Assembly (NCBI GenBank): GCA_020718925.1
Contig: DYRC01000182.1
Coordinates: 1 to 8,179, forward strand
From: Desulfonema limicola
GTDB taxonomy: Bacteria; Desulfobacterota; Desulfobacteria; Desulfobacterales; DYRC01
DNA: 8,179 bases
Direction: 5' to 3'
The notes beneath the pieces were generated by a model that saw nothing but the letters and a program-made list of their open reading frames with translations, ran no database searches and was not told the DNA's origin. The position numbers and the translations under genes are program-made. This document shows, one piece after another, positions 4,926 through 8,179 of the stretch. Position 1 is the first letter of the stretch. Each line of letters begins with the position of its first letter.

Positions 4926-6854
4926 CTATCTTTCAAAATAAGTATACCCCCTAAGCCCGGTTTCATAAGCATCCATGATCTTACGCCGTTCATGGGGCGT
5001 GATCAGTCCTTTTCGGATGGCTTCTTCGGCGGTTTTTCTGAATTCGACAATCATCTGCTTGGGATCATATTCAACATAAGCTAAAACATCTGCCACCGAA
5101 TCCCCTTCAATTTCCCGGACAAAACTGTAATCCCCGTCTTCTTCTACCCGGATGCTGACAACATTCGTATCTCCCAGAAGATTATGCAGATCGCCCAGAG
5201 TTTCCTGATACGCGCCGACCAGAAAAACTCCCAGATAATATTCCTCATCGTTTCTGAGTTCATGCAGCGGAAGAGCGTCTTTCACGCCGTGTATGTCAAT
5301 GAATTTGTCAATTTTCCCATCACAATCGCAGGTAATATCCGCCACAATCCCCTGCCGGGTCGGCTCTTCGGTCAGTCTGTGAATCGGCATAATGGGAAAA
5401 TGATGATCAATTGCCCACGCATCCGGCAGAGATTGAAATACGCTGAAATTTCCGTAATATATATCAGCCAGCACCGTATCTATGCCCTTTAATTCCTGCG
5501 GCACATATTTCAATTTCTTGCTTTCACCGGCAATGCGCTGAATAATATGCCAGAAAATCATTTCACCCAAAGACCGGTCTCTCAGGGTAATATCGCCGTG
5601 TTTGAACCGCTGACGGATTTCATCTCTGTAATACAGGGCATCATTGTAACACTCCTGAATATTTCTGATATTGATGGATTTCAATACATCCGATATGTTC
5701 AGAATCAACTCCGGCGTGTCTTCCGGGAGATGTTCAGGCAGAGGAAGCGCCTGAAACTGACTGACATCCAGAATATTGAACAGAAGCACCGAATAATATG
5801 CCACAGTTGCGCGTCCTGATTCCGTGATAATCGTGGGATGTCCGATGTCGTTAGTGTCCAAAGTCGTCATAATCGTTTCGACAACATCCGAACAATATTC
5901 ATCCAGCGTGTAGTTTCTGCTGTGCATATAATTCGTGTGAGAACCGTCATAATCAACCGCCAGCCCCCCGCCCAGATCGAGATAGCCCATTTTCGCGTCT
6001 TCTCTGACCAATCCCGAATATACCTGAGACGCTTCAAGCGCGGCAGACCGTATATCCCTGATATTCGGAACCTGAGAACCGATATGGTAGTGAAGCAGTT
6101 GAAGGCAATCCAGCATGTTCTTTTCTTTCAGTTTGTCAATAACCTCAACCAACTGATTGATATTCAATCCGAATATGCTCTTATCTCCGCATGATTCTGT
6201 CCAATGTCCGCCTGCGGTGGATGACAGTTTGATTCTGATGCCGAGCAGAGGTCTGATGTTTAAGATTTCCGAGCGTTCGAGAATCAGCGTCAGTTCGCTC
6301 GGCATTTCAATGACAAAAAAGCATTTATAGCCCATTTTGCAGGCATACAGCCCCAGATCGACAAATTCCTCATCTTTATATCCGTTGCATATCAGACAGG
6401 CTTCCGGGTCCTTGAGCAGCGCCAAAGCCGCGATAAGCTCTGCTTTGCTTCCGGCTTCAAGTCCGTGATGATACCGGGCGCCGAACTTGGTAACTTCTTC
6501 GACCACCTCTCGTTGCTGGTTGACTTTTATCGGATAAACGCCTTTGAAAACGCCTTTGTAGCCCAGATTCCTGATCGCATTTCCGAAATTTTCGTGAATC
6601 AGGCTTATCTGAGAGTCAAGAATATTTTCAATGCGGATCAGCACCGGCATATCCAGCCCTCTGTCTTTGATGCCGGATACGATGTCCATCAGGCTGATCG
6701 TAATATCTTTACCGCCTTTCATGGGCGTAACAACAACATCTCCTTTTTCGGAAATATTGAAATATCCCGCGCCCCAACTGTGAATGCTGTAAAGATCAGC
6801 AGACTTTTCAACCGTCCATCTTTCCAAACTATCTTTCATTCCGTTCATCATCAT
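4926..6854 (-). CDS. speA: Biosynthetic arginine decarboxylase
   Basis: SpeA decarboxylates arginine to agmatine, the entry to putrescine and spermidine synthesis. The 642 residues match the usual length. The alanine-racemase-fold barrel carries YPIKVNQ with the PLP lysine at K110, HYHIGSQ (255-261), the DLGGGLAVDYDG phosphate-binding loop (293-304) and ESGR (345-348). The second domain holds the inserted helical region typical of SpeA (about 385-450) and the ITCDCDG stretch with catalytic-type C509. GAYQETLGDLHNLLG (547-561) and a TPHERR-containing tail complete it. All active-site motifs I looked for are present, so it should be active. The start is uncertain among three consecutive ATGs (6854-6846) and one at residue 6; only a weak GGGA precedes them. 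It follows the dehydrogenase gene by 73 bases and is probably co-transcribed with it. Confidence 0.95.
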   Translation of the reverse strand: MMMNGMKDSLERWTVEKSADLYSIHSWGAGYFNISEKGDVVVTPMKGGKDITISLMDIVSGIKDRGLDMPVLIRIENILDSQISLIHENFGNAIRNLGYKGVFKGVYPIKVNQQREVVEEVTKFGARYHHGLEAGSKAELIAALALLKDPEACLICNGYKDEEFVDLGLYACKMGYKCFFVIEMPSELTLILERSEILNIRPLLGIRIKLSSTAGGHWTESCGDKSIFGLNINQLVEVIDKLKEKNMLDCLQLLHYHIGSQVPNIRDIRSAALEASQVYSGLVREDAKMGYLDLGGGLAVDYDGSHTNYMHSRNYTLDEYCSDVVETIMTTLDTNDIGHPTIITESGRATVAYYSVLLFNILDVSQFQALPLPEHLPEDTPELILNISDVLKSINIRNIQECYNDALYYRDEIRQRFKHGDITLRDRSLGEMIFWHIIQRIAGESKKLKYVPQELKGIDTVLADIYYGNFSVFQSLPDAWAIDHHFPIMPIHRLTEEPTRQGIVADITCDCDGKIDKFIDIHGVKDALPLHELRNDEEYYLGVFLVGAYQETLGDLHNLLGDTNVVSIRVEEDGDYSFVREIEGDSVADVLAYVEYDPKQMIVEFRKTAEEAIRKGLITPHERRKIMDAYETGLRGYTYFER

Positions 6855-6886
6855 TTTCCCATCCGAAGCTTCCCTTAATTTTTTTA

Positions 6887-6897
6887 TAAGATTCAGA
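6887..6897. repeat. 11-bp direct repeat, copy A
   Basis: TAAGATTCAGA lies in the speA upstream gap and recurs exactly at 6922-6932, 35 bases further on. It may come from a small tandem duplication, or be chance. Confidence 0.5.
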
Positions 6898-6921
6898 CTC
6901 CGGAAATTTCGGTTTTCTATT

Positions 6922-6932
6922 TAAGATTCAGA
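6922..6932. repeat. 11-bp direct repeat, copy B (over a stop codon)
   Basis: The second TAAGATTCAGA spans the last codon and TGA stop (6928-6930) of the leftward dehydrogenase gene. Copy A would then be a duplicated gene end, on a much smaller scale than the arnT case. Confidence 0.5.
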
Positions 6933-8118
6933 AAGTTGTTTCTTTCCATGGCAGCCCGTGAATATTGAGTTTTTCCATAAACGGATCAGGATCGAACTGT
7001 TCCACGTTGAAAACGCCCGTTCCGTTCCATTTTCCTGTCAGCATCATCATTGCGCCGATCATTGTCGGAACGCCGGTGGTGTAAGATACCGCCTGAGTTC
7101 CGGTTTCCTTAAAGCTTTCAGCATGATCGCAGACATTGTAAATAAACTTCTTTACAGGCTGATTGTTTTTGTCAAGCCCTTCAACCTGAACGCCGATACT
7201 GGTTTTGCCGGAATAGTTTTCTCCGAGACTTGCGGGTTCAGGCAAAAGTGCTTTGAGAAATTCAAGCGGCACAATTTTAATACCCTGAAACTCAACCGGA
7301 TCGATGCGTGTCATGCCGACATTTTCAAGTACCCGCAGATGCGTCAGATATTGTTCTGAAAACGTCATCCAGAAGCGGATACGCTCAATTTCAGGGAAAT
7401 GTTTTACCAAAGATTCAAGCTCTTCGTGAAAAAGCAGATAGCTTTCCTTATCGCCGACTTCCGGGTAAAAAACGGGCTTGTGAATTGACATGCCCGGAAT
7501 TTCTTTCCATTCACCGTTTTCATAATATCTGCCATTTTGCGTGATTTCGCGGATGTTGATTTCAGGATTGAAATTGGTGGCAAATGCCTTGCCATGACTG
7601 CCCGCATTGCAATCAACAATATCTATCAACTGCATCTTGTTGAAATAATGCTTTTTCATGTATGCGGTGAAAACATTGGTAACGCCCGGATCGAATCCGC
7701 AGCCCAGCAGCGCCATGATGTTTGCCTGTTTATACCGCTCCTGATACGCCCACTGCCACTTGTATTCAAATTTTGCCACGTCTTTGGGTTCATAATTGGC
7801 AGTATCCATATAATTGACTCTGCATTCAAGACATGCGTCCATGATTGCCAAGTCCTGATATGGCAACGCGACATTGATGAGCAGCTCAGGCTTGAAAGAG
7901 CGAAGCAGTTTCACCACATTTTCAGGATAATCCGCATCCACAGAAGCGGTCTGAATTTTTTGCCCATATTTCGATTCTATCTGAGATGCAATTCTATCGC
8001 ATTTCGATTTTGTACGGCTGGCAAGCATGATTTCCGAAAATACTTGGGGATTCTGAGCGCATTTATGAACAACGACCTGCCCCACGCCGCCCGCGCCGAT
8101 GATAAGCACTTTTGACAT
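6928..8118 (-). CDS. Carboxy(nor)spermidine dehydrogenase (saccharopine dehydrogenase family)
   Basis: The 396-residue protein belongs to the saccharopine dehydrogenase-like oxidoreductases. It starts with a Rossmann dinucleotide loop G8-A-G-G-V-G13, followed by INVALPYQD (81-89), LLGCGFDPGVTN (138-149) and TTGVP (347-351). Its length and its place directly upstream of speA favour carboxyspermidine/carboxynorspermidine dehydrogenase. That enzyme reductively condenses putrescine (or diaminopropane) with aspartate beta-semialdehyde using NADPH. A lysine-pathway saccharopine dehydrogenase is the main alternative, but the polyamine neighbour makes that less likely. The partner decarboxylase NspC is not in the window. 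The start is firm: AAGGAGG at 8123-8129 lies just before ATG 8118. With speA it probably forms an operon reading leftward. Confidence 0.85.
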   Translation of the reverse strand: MSKVLIIGAGGVGQVVVHKCAQNPQVFSEIMLASRTKSKCDRIASQIESKYGQKIQTASVDADYPENVVKLLRSFKPELLINVALPYQDLAIMDACLECRVNYMDTANYEPKDVAKFEYKWQWAYQERYKQANIMALLGCGFDPGVTNVFTAYMKKHYFNKMQLIDIVDCNAGSHGKAFATNFNPEINIREITQNGRYYENGEWKEIPGMSIHKPVFYPEVGDKESYLLFHEELESLVKHFPEIERIRFWMTFSEQYLTHLRVLENVGMTRIDPVEFQGIKIVPLEFLKALLPEPASLGENYSGKTSIGVQVEGLDKNNQPVKKFIYNVCDHAESFKETGTQAVSYTTGVPTMIGAMMMLTGKWNGTGVFNVEQFDPDPFMEKLNIHGLPWKETTF

Positions 8119-8122
8119 TTTT

Positions 8123-8129
8123 CCTCCTT
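8123..8129 (-). promoter_or_regulatory. Strong ribosome binding site of the dehydrogenase gene
   Basis: The minus strand reads AAGGAGG four bases before ATG 8118. It is the best Shine-Dalgarno sequence in the window and in contrast to the weak one before speA, so the first enzyme may be translated more efficiently. Confidence 0.85.
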
Positions 8130-8179
8130 ATGTAAAAAACGATATGATACCGATTCGCTATCAAAGCACCCCTCCCCCG

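Noticed and set aside
6865..6872. Palindrome GAAGCTTC near a T-run upstream of speA
   Set aside because: It has no loop, so cannot form a terminator hairpin; likely incidental.
8145..8163. Inverted repeat TGATA-N9-TATCA and a TTGATA box upstream of the dehydrogenase gene
   Set aside because: Five-base arms are easily found by chance, and no -10 box lies at a suitable distance from TTGATA.

Overview
The window looks like Gram-negative bacterial chromosome. The evidence is a full-length lipid A aminoarabinose transferase homologue (ArnT), a lipobox-bearing outer-membrane-type lipoprotein and a polyamine gene pair typical of proteobacteria-like lineages. A Desulfobacterota-type host is my guess from the carboxyspermidine-route gene next to speA and the DUF2887-type nuclease-like gene. 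This is inference; nothing in the window fixes the taxon.

Layout. The first ~119 bases hold no gene I can support, only an inverted repeat and a candidate promoter. Three rightward units follow. The first is a DUF2887 / PD-(D/E)XK nuclease-like gene (120-980). The second is a possible 23-codon ORF (999-1070) that ends in an ATGA overlap with the third, an arnT homologue (1067-2692). Next comes a rightward two-gene block of unknown function (2714-3124 and 3112-4263), whose genes overlap by 13 bases. Leftward from the right edge run a carboxy(nor)spermidine dehydrogenase-like gene (8118-6928), speA (6854-4926) and a DUF2799-type lipoprotein (4851-4324).

The most striking structure is that the unknown block is bracketed by a perfect 54-bp direct repeat. 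The repeat is the last 16 codons of arnT, two bases of the codon before, the stop and one further base. It occurs once in place at 2640-2693 and again, detached, at 4265-4318. Removing one repeat plus the block restores a simple arrangement: arnT and the lipoprotein gene tail to tail, 6 bases apart. The block is also lower in GC than arnT in the stretches I counted (64/180 against 94/180). I read it as a small cassette inserted at the 3' end of arnT with the gene end regenerated, as happens with integrative elements, but no recombinase lies inside it.

How the genes work together. The dehydrogenase and SpeA fit a spermidine route of arginine to agmatine to putrescine, then condensation with aspartate semialdehyde to carboxyspermidine. 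Agmatine processing and the final decarboxylase (NspC) would have to be encoded elsewhere. ArnT would modify lipid A, but its usual Ara4N synthesis genes are not in view. The overlap of the two cassette genes suggests coupled translation of a functional pair whose role I cannot name.
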